A DNA stretch of 64,000 bases from contig CM040452.1 of NCBI GenBank assembly GCA_022749755.1, forward strand, positions 16,014,350-16,078,349, read 5' to 3'. Origin of the DNA: Azadirachta indica (lineage: Eukaryota; Streptophyta; Magnoliopsida; Sapindales; Meliaceae). The translations under genes were made by a program, and so were the position numbers. Positions 1 to 12,109 of this stretch are shown piece by piece. Under the pieces are notes generated by a model. The model did not search any database, was not told the origin of the DNA, and saw only the letters and a list, made by a program, of their open reading frames with translations. Every line of letters begins with the position of its first letter. Position 1 is the stretch's first letter.

Positions 1-365
1 ACATATTTGACTTGCCTATTTGGGAAGAAAAGAGAAAAACTCTGTGTGCATTATATGAAATGGGCACAAGTTTGTACTTGTGAGTATGATAGTCTTGTCT
101 AGATATGTTATATTAATAGTATCATGAGTTAATTCATGGGTCCAACATTGTCTAGATTTTAGAGAATCATTCTTTTGGGACTTGGATTTACATTATTTAT
201 ATAAAGCATTTACAAATTTTGATGTAGATGTGAAGTCCTGCGTCATTGGAGTCTTGTCAACTACTTTTCATTTTATTTTGATTTTGTGGTTTTCTGTTTC
301 CTTATTCTATGTATTATGTTTGTGATTTGTGACATTTGTTTTAATTGCATTACTATTTGTTTTAG

Positions 366-1595
366 TTGATACCGGATGATATGGAGTTCCAGTCTGGAGA
401 TATGCCTAATTACACCACCTCAGATGGATCAGTATGCTTTACTTTCAAGTTTCAACATTTTTTAAATAGAAAATCATTTTTAATTTTCTAGTTAACAATT
501 ACAGCTTGAAATTACTGGGTGTTTGCAGGTCAAGATCCAAAAAGACAGTGAGGTTCGATTAAAGATAATTGGGACTCGAGTAGATGCCACTGAAATTGTA
601 CGCCCTTAATCTTGTTTCCCTGATTATTCAAAATCATGACTAATACCAGTAGTAGCCTCCACTTCAACCTTATGCATCACTGTGCAGCAAATTGTTCGTT
701 AAGGTTTTACTCTTAATGGTTTCGGGTGCCATTTGAAAGCATCTATTAATGAAGGAATTGATGAAGACTAATTTAAAACACGCTAGTGTTGGTGCAATTG
801 TAGAAGCATGTAAGACATTGAGATTAATAATACACAAAATAAATCACACTCTACACATAGAGAGACAGTAAGTTAACATGGTTCACCCTTAATTAGACTT
901 TGTTCATGGATGAAAGAGAAATAATCTATAATTGTTAACACAAATTTGCAAGAGTACAAACACCAAAAAATACCAATCTAATACTTGAATCTTTACTTAA
1001 AAAATATACCTTGTGTAACCCCTCATGGATTTCTTCTCTCACACTCTAGAATTGTTCCCTAGCCCTCATATATAGTGTGGGATATTTTATTCCTTCTTGA
1101 ATTGGAATTCCTTATCGAACACTAGCCTGTCAATGCAACAATTTTTTCAATTTCCATAGATTGACGAGGAATTATTTATAAAAACAATTTCTGATAGCAT
1201 GCATCACTAAAATGAATGGTTACCTGATACATTGAGTCACACTCTCTCTAACACTTGTGTATGATGCAGAAATGGTGTAAATACTATATTACCTTTCACA
1301 TTATCCTCGCTTTCCCGCCTTATAATTGGTTTCCATTCTTTTTAGATTAAAATGGTTGAAAAATCCTACTGTCTGACCCCTAAAATTAGATTTGGATACA
1401 AAGGAACTTTAGTTGGAGACCATGTTACTTACTGAACCTGTTGGCGAATGAGTATGACTCATCTTTTTCTTCTTTGATAATTTAGCAATGTACATGCTTG
1501 CTGCTTATGTTGTCTTTTGGCATCTCTTGCAGTTCTGCATCGGTACAATAAAGGATGATTTCTTGGGAGTGATTAATGATCCTACAACGATTTAG
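366..1595 (+). CDS. NRPB7: RNA polymerase II subunit RPB7 (3' part)
   Basis: This is the C-terminal part of RPB7, the subunit that with RPB4 forms the stalk of nuclear RNA polymerase II and binds nascent RNA. Three exons are visible: 366-431, 529-597 and 1533-1595 (TAG stop). All junctions are GT-AG. They encode 65 residues: LIPDDMEFQSGDMPNYTT, then VKIQKDSEVRLKIIGTRVDA, then FCIGTIKDDFLGVI. These match the end of the S1/OB domain of plant RPB7 almost word for word; the ending DDFLGVI corresponds to DDYLGLV in animal RPB7. The 5' exons lie outside the window; nothing coding is seen in 1-365. The last intron is long (598-1532) and may hold a transposon remnant. The identification is firm because RPB7 differs clearly from its Pol I, III, IV and V paralogs in this stretch. 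Confidence 0.93.
598..1532 (+). other. last intron of NRPB7, possible LTR remnant
   Basis: This 935-bp intron contains a stretch from about 788 to 1254 that starts TGTTGG and ends CTAACA, which resembles the termini of a solo LTR. The flanking 5-bp sequences (GCTAG and CTTGT) do not match, so no target duplication supports it. There is no coding sequence. Confidence 0.3.
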
Positions 1596-2401
1596 TGAAG
1601 TAGCTAAGATGTATCTTTGCTGTGAAGTTAAGTGCTTGCCGCCAGCCAGTCTCTTATGTTGCTTGTTGTCAGTCTCATTTCTGAGGGCATTGATTTCCCT
1701 TGGAAGTGCTTTAATTATTGGTCAACTTTTACTTATGGACACATGATGTAACGCAAGGAAATGTTTGTACAAGATTACTTTTTATCTGTAACTTATTTGA
1801 TTTAAAGGTAAGGAATTAGATAGAATGAAGAAGAAAGTTTTGAGTTCAATCGACAAATTGAACCGCATTTCTGCCATTTTATTCACAGTTGTAAACCGGT
1901 AAGAAGGGGCTATTATGTGCCTTAGTTAGGACTGCGAGTTTTAGGTGGCGCCCAACGCTCATCGTATTTTCAATTTCATCTAGTTACATAATTATTTATA
2001 TATATTAGTTATAAAATTCAATATTTTAGTAAATAAATGGTTGTATGGGGACTAAATAAGAAATTGAAGGGCAGTAGGTTGATGTAATGACACGGTAGCA
2101 CTGAAACATTTTTTTATGAAACTATTAAAATTTAATTATTATGCAAAAGGACTGAGTGTCGTGCTTTTTGAGGTTATGATTACGCGATAAACTGTCATTC
2201 GTTTGGAAGAACTCATTTCTGAATTCTGAGTTCGTGGATAAAAAATAGATTTCCCATTTTGCTCTTGTCATTGGATAGGGAGCTGTCCGCAATTTATATT
2301 CTTTGGATGTGCACTCTTGACTCTGCAAGAGGAGGTTTTAATTATAACTTTTCATTTATTGCAAATAAATTGTATGACAACTTCCTAAAAACACTAATTA
2401 T
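1596..2401. other. NRPB7 3' flank, no gene seen
   Basis: This is the 3' untranslated region of NRPB7 followed by intergenic DNA. Only short open frames with no recognisable content are present before the tRNA gene. Confidence 0.6.
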
Positions 2402-2474
2402 GTCTGAGCCCGGGTTCGAACCGGGGACCTCTAGTGTGTGAGACTAGCGTGATAACCAACTACACCACCCAGAC
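2402..2474 (-). tRNA. tRNA-Val (anticodon CAC)
   Basis: Read on the minus strand, 73 bases fold into a complete cloverleaf. The acceptor stem GTCTGGG pairs with CTCAGAC, with one G-T pair. The D-arm region is GTGTAGTTGGTTATCAC. The anticodon stem CTAGT/ACTAG encloses the loop CTCACAC, and the T arm is CCCGG-TTCGAAC-CCGGG. The anticodon CAC lies at 2438-2440 and reads valine codon GUG. The internal promoter boxes A (in the D arm) and B (GGTTCGAAC) are intact and there is no intron. It sits 172 bp upstream of the coiled-coil gene start, on the opposite strand. Confidence 0.96.
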
Positions 2475-2645
2475 TGGCACGAAAATTCTTGCCACAAAAT
2501 TATACAAAGCAAAAAACAAATTTTAAATTTGCGTATAATGCACTTATGTTGTCTGCGTAGGGCCGTCTGAAACTTGAAAGACGGAATTGCAGAGAAACGC
2601 CAAACAGAGGATAATCATTCTCTGCAATTCGTTAATTCTCTTACC

Positions 2646-5600
2646 ATGGACGCCCATCATGCATCTCTAGGCCGACGAACGGTATTCATTACATGACATC
2701 ACATCACAACCTAATTAGCACTTTTCTATTTTTTTTTCATTTGTTTTACAAATTTTACTTCTAAATTTTCTTGCTTTGATGAAATTATGTTATATGTTTT
2801 TTGTTTTTGTTGAATTAGTTGGAAGAGATTCGTCTAAAGCGAGCCGCAGAGAGGCTTAACAAGACTTCTTCTGGCCCGGATCTTTCCAAATCTTCTTCAA
2901 TCCCTACTACCGGTTTCTCTCTCTCCCTCCCTCTTTTAAGTTTCAGTGATTCATTCTCTTTTCGTTTATTTTTTGTTTTATTTAAATGTAATTGCTCATG
3001 AGATCACTTCTTATTTATGTGCAGATGCTATTGGAATGAGAAAATCAGAGAGCGGGAATCGTCTCTCTGGGGTAATTTTTTTTTTGGATTCATAACTTTT
3101 AATCTTTAGATCAGAGAAAACAAGTGCAGAAGGGCAGATATAAGATTTTAAATTTCTTATGCCATGTAACTTCTTTTGGATTGAAAATAGAATATTGTAA
3201 ATCCTCCCATTCAGAGTTTGAAACAGCTCTGTTCTATAATGGGATATTACTGTGTTTCATTCATCATATTGTTAATCTGAATCTCATATATGTTAATCAT
3301 TTGTGTAGACCGATGTTAGTGGCTTAGTATCTCAGCTACAAGATCTGCAAAAGAGGAATGCAGAACTGGATGAGAAAAACAACATTTTATCATCAACGGT
3401 ATTGTTATCATTATCAAGTTGCCCTTTTGTGTTGGTTTATGGGTAAAGGAGTCCTTGCGATATTGTTTATGTTGCTGAAAAATATGTTATATTTTTTATT
3501 CAGCTTCAAGCAAATGAAGTTGAGAATGAAGCCCTTCAGACAAGGCTAAAAGAGTTGGTTAGTGAACACAACATTTATATTTTGTTGCATTGAAGATGTG
3601 CTGGCATGGGAACCGTTATTGGTGGATGAGCATATTGTACTTTTTCTTGAGTCAAATACTTATTGAATATGATATTTAAGCCACTGAATCAGTCAAAATT
3701 ATGTTCACTGCATTGTTCCAATTGGCAGAGAATGAGGAATTTTTTAGGAGAATGATTTTCTGTATTTGATGTATGAAGCTTTAATTTTGTAGTTTTTGCA
3801 TGCACCTATACGATGTGCAGATGAAGCTAATAAGCTCTTTTGTATTGATACTTTGTATAATAGTAATGTGAGAAATGTAACGGAACATTTTAGAAAATGG
3901 ATGACACCCGATGACCACTCCAGATTATAGTCTGGTATTTACATTGAAAATTTCCTCATTTTTCTTCGATATGTTTTGAAAGCTTCTTGAAGTCTGATAC
4001 ATTACTTTCCAATCTGCATCTTCGTGGAATTTTAGATGCAATCTTAAAATTTCCAAAATTGTAACCTGGTTTTGCTTAATTATTTTTCTGTTTTACCTGT
4101 GGCAAACTTTAGGAACAAAACACTGTACCATCTCTGAGAAAAGCACTCAAGGATGTTGCAATGGAGAAAGATGCAGCTGTTGTTGCACGGGTAGATGCCA
4201 TCTGAATATAATTGCTGTGGTGTTTCAAATCACATTTTTTCCTTACATTTTTTTTTATCACCCACAAAATCTAATATTCTAGTGTAGGAGGATTTTTCAG
4301 CTCAGCTCCGTGCACTCAAGAAACGTTTGAAGGAAGCAGAAGAAGAACAGTATCGAGTATGCAAGTACTACTGTTGTTCGATAATGCTTCTGTAGTTTTA
4401 AATCTTACTTTTACTTTTTGAATAGGCCGAGGAAGATGCAGCAGCCTTGAGAGCAGAAGTAAATTCATTACAGCAACAGGCAATGGATGGTTCTCTTGGT
4501 GGAATTACATCCATGGGAGTTTCACCAGATCACGTCCAATCCTTAGAAAAGGAGTTGGCTACTTTAAAATCTGAATTACAGGTAGTGTGCATCTTGGCTC
4601 ATTATTTATTTATTTATTTTTTATGTGTGTTCTTCAGTTGAGGCTTTTGTTTATAAAATATCACGGTGGGTTTATATATATAGCAAGAGTCAGTGATGAG
4701 GCAGCAAGAGCAACAACTGTTGACAGAAGAGCAAGCTCGGATTTCTGTGCTCATGTCTGAAAAGCATGAGCTGGAGGAGAAACTTGCTGCAATCTCCAGC
4801 AAGGCCTCAGGTATTACCTCTTAAAGTTTTCTGGCTGTCCGGTTGTGTGATGGCTTCATCTTTTACAATTGCAGATTTTCTATGTATCTTGATTGCTCAA
4901 TATGCTAAGCAGCTTTCATTCAAGTGGACTAGTTGCAGTCTATCTTAGCTTTGTTTTGGTCTAGCTTGTAGTTTCAATTGCGGAGAACTGTTCATCAAAC
5001 TTTTAAAATGTAGATTAATAGATCTTCCAGTGTTTAATTTTTGTGTTGTGGTCTGTTTCAAATGTCTATTTATAGATTGTTGATTTCAACTCTCTGATCC
5101 TCCCTCTGCAATGCAGAAGTCTCAAATTTGACAGCTCAGAAAGCATTTTCAGCGGTAAGATACTCTCTTTGATGTCTATTTTGGAGGTCTAAATAATAAT
5201 TTTGATAGCTACTGCACAAATATGTTACTTTTCTGTTTACTGCTGATATACATTAGTATAGTCTGTTATAACATTAGCATCTCAGCATCATTTCTTCAAT
5301 TTATGTTATATGTTTGTTTGCTGCTGATGCGTGATCACTATTTACACACCGCGATAGGATGTTTAGTTGGTAACGTTCAGAGGCTTCTATTTTGCAGGAA
5401 GACAAAGAAAAACTTGAAAAGCAATTGCATGATATGGCTGTAGTGGTGGAGAGACTGGAGAGTAGCAGACAAAAACTTTTGATGGAGGTGGAATCTTTGC
5501 TTGCGTGGTTATCTTTGAGTGTTCAAGTTTATCATTGGAGTAAATCTACATTCTTAAGGCAAAGTACCTTTTTTAAAAATTATTTTGACAGATTGATAAC

Positions 5601-6860
5601 CAATCTTCAGAGATAGAGAAACTATTTGAAGAGAATTCTAATCTTTCATCTTCTTATCAAGAGGCAATGAGCATAGCAAAGCACTGGGAGAATCAGGTAA
5701 TTGTCTGTGGTCAACGTTTGTCAGAACCAGCTTGTATATTCAGGGTTACAGAATAACTCTTTGCTTTTTTTTTTTTTTTTATTCCGAATGTCAAGAGTGC
5801 AAATTTTGGCATGCCAGGTTTCCTATCAATTAGGGTAAACAGTTATTAACTTCTATATCATTATTTAACTTGAACAATTTATCATTATAAGTTACAACTC
5901 TGCCTCAGCTCAGTTCTTTTGTTGGTTGATAAATTTTATGTCTTCGTAGCTATCCAATAATGTGTTAAGAGCTATAGTCTTAATCCTCTGGCTAAACTGA
6001 AGTTAATTAAGATTTTGTTTTTGTTTTTTTTTTCTCTCCTCTGTGAATTATCATTGCTTTTGTGTATGTTATATTCACTTAGTCTTTCTGGAGGTCGACA
6101 TGATTTCTGTCAATAATTGCCATGTCTGTGAAGATACTTAGATCCAATAATCTGCTTGGCTTCTTACTTTGCAGGTGAAAGACTGTCTTAAGCAAAATGA
6201 AGAACTTCGTGGAATTCTTGACAAGTTAAGAACAGAACAGGCTAGTTTAGTGTCTATTAATGGTAAGGATATCCTGAGAGGCTCGTCAGAACCTTCTAAA
6301 GATGCTCTCAGTCAACATGGTTCAGAGGCATCTAAAATTGAATCTCTCTCTCTCAAGGTTAGTTTGTTGGAATAGTAAGTTCTGTTCTTCCTAGAAGGGA
6401 TTTCAGTTCTCACCCTGTTTAGATGCTGTCTCTATTCGCACCAGCCAATAGAAGTGTAATTTGATGATTTCAGTTTAAAACAAAGCTGTATGCAATCACC
6501 ATACTAATCTTTGTTGTTGTGGTTGTGGTTGTGTTTGCTTATAGGGCCAACTTTCAAAAGAGCAGAGCAGAGCAGAGGCACTATCAGCTCAAGTATTGCA
6601 GCTCTCTGCACAACTTCAACAAGCCACACAAGCTTATAATGGTCTTGCACGCCTGTAAGATTTACTATCGAATCATTGCTTTCTCTTTTACCATTTCCTT
6701 TTTAATTTCAGATTTGTGGCTTTTGGTGCTCAAATCATTATTTTTTCAATAACTTACATGTTTATTTTATTCAACATATTGCAGCTATAAACCAGTGCTA
6801 CGAAATATCGAAAGCAGTCTAATCAAAATGAAACAAGATGGTTCTGTGACTGTACAATGA
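2646..6860 (+). CDS. 450-residue coiled-coil protein
   Basis: Fifteen exons join into one frame of 1353 bases: 2646-2681, 2819-2912, 3025-3071, 3309-3398, 3504-3557, 4113-4190, 4288-4356, 4426-4581, 4684-4810, 5117-5154, 5398-5487, 5592-5696, 6175-6357, 6545-6654 and 6785-6860 (TGA). All introns are GT-AG. The protein starts [20 protein letters not shown] and has a Ser/Thr/Pro-rich linker at residues 25-45. From about residue 60 to 400 it is almost wholly Glu/Lys/Leu/Gln-rich, with heptad-like spacing broken by a Gly/Ser/Met segment near 180-195 and a Ser-rich stretch near 350-370. It has no signal peptide, membrane segment or catalytic motif. The architecture resembles golgin- or tether-like plant coiled-coil proteins, but I cannot name the family. 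The conserved-looking C-terminus ([20 protein letters not shown]) could be a targeting or partner-binding end; this is inference. Confidence 0.85.
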
Positions 6861-7900
6861 TCAAAGAGAGCACTATGCATAAACATTTTGCATGTATACT
6901 GTTGTTCAAACAATGGATGAATGTGTAACATGTTTGAATTTGTTTAGGCATTGTTTGTTGAATGTTAAGGAGACTCGGTTTCTTTTATACTGCTAGAATT
7001 ACTACCATTTGACCTGAAAATAGAAAGCATTGGTAAATGACATTTTTGGTCTTGTAACAGGAATCATCTGAACAGAATATGAAATTTTACCATTCGTAAA
7101 AGTAATGAAGGGGAGATCAGGGTTGATTGTATTATTGTTGGTTTTGTACTACATAAATTTCTGGAAATCTTACTGATTCATAATACCGTGAAATATTCTC
7201 AATTTTCCATTATAACCGGAGAAACCCCAGAATGAGGAGGGAAGGAATCAGAGGCTTGATAGGGTTTAATACCTATAGAGTATTTTAACCGTTTAAAGCC
7301 GAAATTCCCATCAGTCACGCCATATTTTATGCTCCAGTGCCACTGTAACTGCTTACAAACTGTAAATTATTAGTAGTTGGCGTCCAATTGTCCGTGATCC
7401 ACGCCTGGTAATTCTTCATCAATGATATCAAACTCAATCTTTCTTTTCGAGGAATCACTAGCTTTATTGGTATGCTTGGTTATAGCTAGAACTCTAGATT
7501 AGCATTTTCTTTTAACCTTAGATTAAACCAAGCTTGTGGCATATACATCTTAGCTGTAGTGTTACTGTTTGTTTAATTATTATATAAAAGATGAGATGTA
7601 ACAGAAAAATTTTGTGTTATTGTATACGTTGGCTTGCAATCATTGGTTTATTCATTGAATGAAACCAATTGTGACAAAGTTCAAGCAATTGGGACCAATA
7701 ATAGGACGAGAAGAATACAAACAGATAAAAAGTGTTGCCAACGACTTAAAATCTATTATTAAGAACTTTTAATAATGCTTACTGACTAAGCAAGAGTTCT
7801 AATAATTAAATTAAATGTGAAGATTGTGAGGGTTCTTTTTTAAGGGCGTGAAGTTATACTAGTACTGCATGAGCATGAGAGAGTTCGCTCAGTTGCAGCT
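6861..7900. other. intergenic, no gene seen
   Basis: This holds the 3' region of the coiled-coil gene and the presumed promoter of the small glycine-rich gene. It is AT-rich with no extended open frame and no recognised repeat. Confidence 0.6.
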
Positions 7901-8245
7901 ATGTATTGCAAGAGAATTTGCTTCTGCATCCCTGGGCATAAGAAGAAAGAAAGTGAAGAAGGATCGGAGAAATCTTCACAGTCCCATCGGAAATCTGGTA
8001 AACGCGGGAAAAGCAAAGGAAATGTCGCTACCATTCCTCCCGATGATTGCAGTGAACCCAGTCGTCATGGAGCTGGCAGCACTGGCAGTGATGCTGTCAC
8101 TGGCGCTGGCGCTGGCGCGGGGGTGGGAGCCGGGGCTGATTTTGTAATGATGAGTGCAGTCCATGGGCACGTGTCTGCCATGGAAGGAAGTGGTTGTGGT
8201 AGTTCTCACGGTGGAGGTGGAGGCGGAGGTGGTGATGGCGGTTAA
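7901..8245 (+). CDS. small basic, glycine-rich protein, hypothetical
   Basis: This single-exon frame encodes 114 residues. It begins MYCKRICFCIPGHKKK, with three cysteines at positions 3, 7 and 9. A very basic, Ser-rich segment follows (residues 13-41, with KKKESEEGSEKS and KSGKRGKSKG). Then comes an alternating Gly/Ala stretch (about 68-79), a His/Met-containing segment and a C-terminal poly-glycine run. It has no signal peptide or membrane segment. GC content is much higher than in the flanks, which supports real coding sequence. The N-terminal cysteines could be lipid-modified or bind metal, but nothing proves it. I do not recognise the family. A competing overlapping frame starts at 7869; I prefer 7901 because its product has an ordered composition and ends cleanly at TAA. 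The assignment as a real gene is moderately secure. Confidence 0.55.
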   Translation: MYCKRICFCIPGHKKKESEEGSEKSSQSHRKSGKRGKSKGNVATIPPDDCSEPSRHGAGSTGSDAVTGAGAGAGVGAGADFVMMSAVHGHVSAMEGSGCGSSHGGGGGGGGDGG

Positions 8246-9572
8246 TAATGCTGTAAAAAGTTGGCAGTTATTGCTTTTTCTTGCTCTACTACTATCAAAT
8301 TGATTGGGGATTTAATGATTGTGTTTGCATTTTTAATTGAAAGATATCCGAGTTCATGTTCATTTTGTGAAATCTCAAATCTATAAAGTTAAACGAGTCT
8401 CACCATCAATCCGTTCATTTATTTTGTGTAACAAAAGAGTATCTGAATTTGGATGGACTTTTTCTATACGTTTTCTTAAATTTCAATGAGATTTCTGATG
8501 GGAATCTATTTCTTCTTGAGAACTGTCGGAGATTCCGTCTAAATCATCTTATTGAATTGCCTAAAATTTTCTTTTTGAATTATGTATGTAATGTGAAAAA
8601 TAAGGAAGGACAATTCCTCTTAAAAAATTTAAAAGAAAAAAACGTATTAATATTTCTTTGTCTAAAATTTGAAGAAAGGATTGTAAGATTCTAATAGCCT
8701 ACCTAATGTTTAATCGGTTGTCTCTCAATCTTCATCCCCATCTCCATCATCATTATCGGATATACCACTGTTTATTAATAATCTCTTCATTTTTTTTTTA
8801 ATTATATCATTAATCACTAATCTCTTATTCCCTTTATCTTCATGGCATATGTTACCACTCACGAGAGTGAGAACTGAGAACTAAGTGATTTATCAAAAAA
8901 AAAAAGACAAAAATATTTTTTTTTTATTTAAATACTTAACGATGAGTGTTAACTTTTTTTTAAAAAAAAAATAATAATCAAAATATATTTAGTTTACGAT
9001 AGCCTGAATGATTGAAAATTTTTAAATTTTGACCAAATAAAATTGTGGGGAGTGAGGGTAGGGATGGACACAATCATATTTTTTAAAATATCAAAAATTC
9101 ATTTTCTGAACAACAACATCGGAACTGAATCGGACTGTTTTTATTTTCTTAACAAAATTTTTATGTTTAGTTTACTTTTGTGATTTTTATTAAATTGAAT
9201 TAATTTACTGAATTACCAATGAAAGAATTGTAAATAACTTAATTGGGTAAAATAAATTTGATTAAAGAATTTAATGATGTCATTACTTTTATATTAATAA
9301 AAAAATAAAAAAAAAAAAAAAAAAAGAAGTATATTTTGAAGCAGCTTTTTAAAATTGAAAATATGAAATATATTTTACATTATTTTTTAAAAACCAGTAA
9401 AATAATATTCCAGTAAAAAGACTAAAAATTTATTTTTCTTCTCTGGTGAAACGACAGCGTTTCACGCGATGAAGCTCACACCGCCCTATTGCGTGATATA
9501 TTTTCCTTTTTCAAGCAACCCTAAATGTCTTCTCTGTTGCCCTCTTGCTTCTTCTTGCGTACAGAGCTAACA
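8246..9572. other. AT-rich intergenic DNA and eIF3g promoter
   Basis: Very AT-rich, with several A and T homopolymers (for example about 9300-9325). No gene is seen. The last 150 bases before 9573 are the presumed promoter and 5' leader of the eIF3g gene. Confidence 0.6.
9446..9465. promoter_or_regulatory. perfect 8-bp inverted repeat in eIF3g promoter
   Basis: GTGAAACG and CGTTTCAC are perfect inverted copies separated by four bases (ACAG), about 110 bp upstream of the eIF3g start codon. The AAACG...CGTTT core resembles palindromic motifs common in promoters of plant housekeeping genes. A regulatory role is inferred from position and symmetry only. Confidence 0.35.
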
Positions 9573-11645
9573 ATGTCGGTTTCAACTCAACCGAAACTCA
9601 GGTGGGGCGAATTGGACGAGGACGACGGCGAGGATTTGGATTTCCTGTTGCCACCTAAACAAGTGATCGGTCCCGACGAAAACGGAATCAAGAAAGTGAT
9701 CGAGTACAAGTTCAACGACGAGGGCAATAAGGTGAAAATCACCACCACTACGCGCACTCGCAAGCTCGCCAATGCGCGTCTCAGTAAACGCGCAATCGAG
9801 AGGAGAAACTGGTCCAAGTTTGGCGATGCCGTTCGCGAGGACGTAGGAAGCAGGCTTACCATGGTGTCCACCGAAGAGATCTTGCTAGAACGACCTAGGG
9901 CTCCTGGTCCGTATTCCTCTCTTTCATATTTCTATATCAATTTCACCTTTTTAAGATAATAAATGTTTAGGGTTTGTTTGGTTAAACTTGTGTAGTTTAG
10001 AACATTGATGGTGTTTGGTTTAGTCCTATTGGAATTAGACAGTTGGTTGATAAGATAAGATATTTTCTGGAACTATCTATTTGATTATCATTGCAATGGA
10101 ATCTTTTTTTTTTTTTTTAAATTTAAATATGGAACGACAAATTCTCTTCTGACTCCAGTGTTTGGCCAATGAATTTAGGAAAAAAATGACTATGATTCTG
10201 TTATTGCTGATTTAGGTTGTATCATATCTTAGCTGATATCTTGAGGATTTGCATAAAACTTCGAATAGCTGTGTCTAGCTTAATAATTGGGGATCTGCGC
10301 TTGTGCATTATTGGTTTCACTTTTGACATTGATCACTGAATTAGGGAGCACTGTTTTCTATTGCACTTGAAGCACAAGATTTTATGTATATAATTTTTAT
10401 TTTCTGAATGCCCATTTCCAGTGTAGACATGTTGGATTAACTTAAGTTTGTATTCTGGTTTCAGTGACATCATTATCATTATCGGTTTTTAGTTGTTTCT
10501 GATAACTATTGCATATTTTGTTTTTGCGTTTATAAACATCTAGTTTTCTAGGTTTAAAATAGCATATGCAGTATGGTCTGCTTCACGTGTCTGCTTCATG
10601 TGTCTGCTTCATGTGTCTGCTTCATGTGTATCAGTTAAGAGTAGGTGTGATTAATCTCAATGTCATTCTGTTGTGGCTCTTAAACTTAGCTGTGTAACTG
10701 TGCATCTCTCATTCAGTATATCCTGAAATTCTGGCATCAGTCATCCACTGGGTAGATGTTTTAAGGGGATCAAATCAAGTTGGCAACATGTTTATGCAAA
10801 TCACTGCATTTGTTGAGCTCCAGAATTTTTTTGAGTTTGTGGAGTGCATAATTTGTGCATATATAAGATTGAGGAGGAAATTCAGTACATTTTGGTTTTT
10901 GTTTCGATTCTAGTTGTGTGCAATGTCTACAAATTACTTCTGTCTTTCTAATGTTGTTGATGGACTTAAAATTTTGACATCATTGTCAATGTCTTGAATC
11001 ACAACTGTTACTACTGATTTCCATAGTTATTATAATTTATTATATAAGTCGTATTTTGTTGATTATACTCATCTTTATATTTTTTGGTCATCCATGGAAC
11101 TGCCAACAGGTAGCAAACAAGAAGAAACAAAAGTTACGGGAGATACTTTGGCCCAACTTGGGAAAGGTGGTGCTGTTCTCATGGTGTGTAGGACATGTGG
11201 TAAGAAGGGTGATCACTGGACATCAAGGTGCCCATACAAGGATCTTGCCCCACCAGTTGAGGGGTTCGTTGATAAACCAGTTACATCAGAAACCACAGCT
11301 GCTGCTGCCGGCGCGACCAAGGGAGCATATGTTCCTCCAGGCATGAGAGCAGGGGCAGAGAGGACTGGAACTGATATGAGACGCAGGAATGACGAGAACT
11401 CTGTCAGGGTCACCAACCTATCGGAGGACACTCGAGAACCTGACTTGCTTGAGCTTTTCCGACCTTTCGGTGCTGTAAGTCGTGTCTATGTTGCTGTTGA
11501 TCAGAAGACTGGCATGAGCAGGGGTTTTGGTTTTGTGAACTTTGTGAACAAGGAAGATGCTCAGAGAGCTATCAACAAACTGAATGGATATGGTTATGAC
11601 AATCTCATCCTGAGAGTTGAATGGGCCACCCCAAGGACAAACTAG
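9573..11645 (+). CDS. TIF3G1: translation initiation factor eIF3 subunit G
   Basis: Two exons, 9573-9906 and 11110-11645, join in phase (GT-AG, split Gly codon) into 289 residues. eIF3g is a subunit of the eIF3 complex on the 40S ribosome and works in scanning and reinitiation. The N-terminal half carries the family signature (KLRWGELDEDDGEDLDFLLP, VIEYKFNDEGNKVKI). A CCHC zinc knuckle follows (CRTCGKKGDHWTSRC, about residues 139-153). The C-terminal RRM has RNP2 (VRVTNLSED) and RNP1 (RGFGFVNFV), and the protein ends NLILRVEWATPRTN. Length and domain order match plant eIF3g. I chose the ATG at 9573 (MSVSTQPKLRWGEL) because family members start just before KLRWGEL; the in-frame ATG at 9525 would add an unconserved 16-residue hydrophobic leader. 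Confidence 0.95.
10577..10628 (+). repeat. four copies of a 13-bp tandem repeat
   Basis: TCTGCTTCATGTG occurs four times head to tail in the eIF3g intron. The first copy has one substitution (CACGTG in place of CATGTG). Confidence 0.9.
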
Positions 11646-12101
11646 GCTGTGCTGTTTATTGCAAGCTTCAATGACCTATAATAGAAGTTTTGGCTACCGT
11701 GATATTTATTATTTAAGTTCTGAAAGATCTTGCATGGTTTTGAGAGAATGTGACTTTCCCAAAAGTACTGTGTGTCCTCATGATTTTAATTATTTTATGC
11801 GTTAGGTTTAATGTTTTGAATATATGGCTGTTTTCTTGTAGTCAGATTAGCATCACATTGGCCGAGTGACTTGAAGATTGTTTGGGATATTATGTTGCAG
11901 TTTTACTATAACAGATAGAGAGAGCATGTTTAACTAAATATGATTCCGTTTCTCGTTTTCTATACCACCTGGGTAGAGGAGTTCAAAACCCCATTTCCAT
12001 TTGTGTAGTATATCGTCAATTTTGTGGACCGTTCGTTCCAATCTCGGCCGATTGCAGATTATCTGAAATGGTTTTCGGTTTGAGGTGAAAATTATATTTG
12101 A
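11646..12101. other. eIF3g 3' flank
   Basis: This is the 3' untranslated and downstream sequence of eIF3g. Nothing else is recognised before the hAT element. Confidence 0.6.
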
Positions 12102-12109
12102 CGAATGGT

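Noticed and set aside
788..1254. Solo LTR in the NRPB7 intron
   Set aside because: It has TGTTGG...CTAACA ends, but the flanking 5-bp sequences do not match, so it is kept only as a remark.
9058..9420. Possible hAT left end TAGGGATGGACAC
   Set aside because: No matching inverted right end or 8-bp duplication was found downstream.
9525..9572. Upstream in-frame ATG of eIF3g
   Set aside because: It adds a hydrophobic leader not seen in the family; the ATG at 9573 fits the conserved start.
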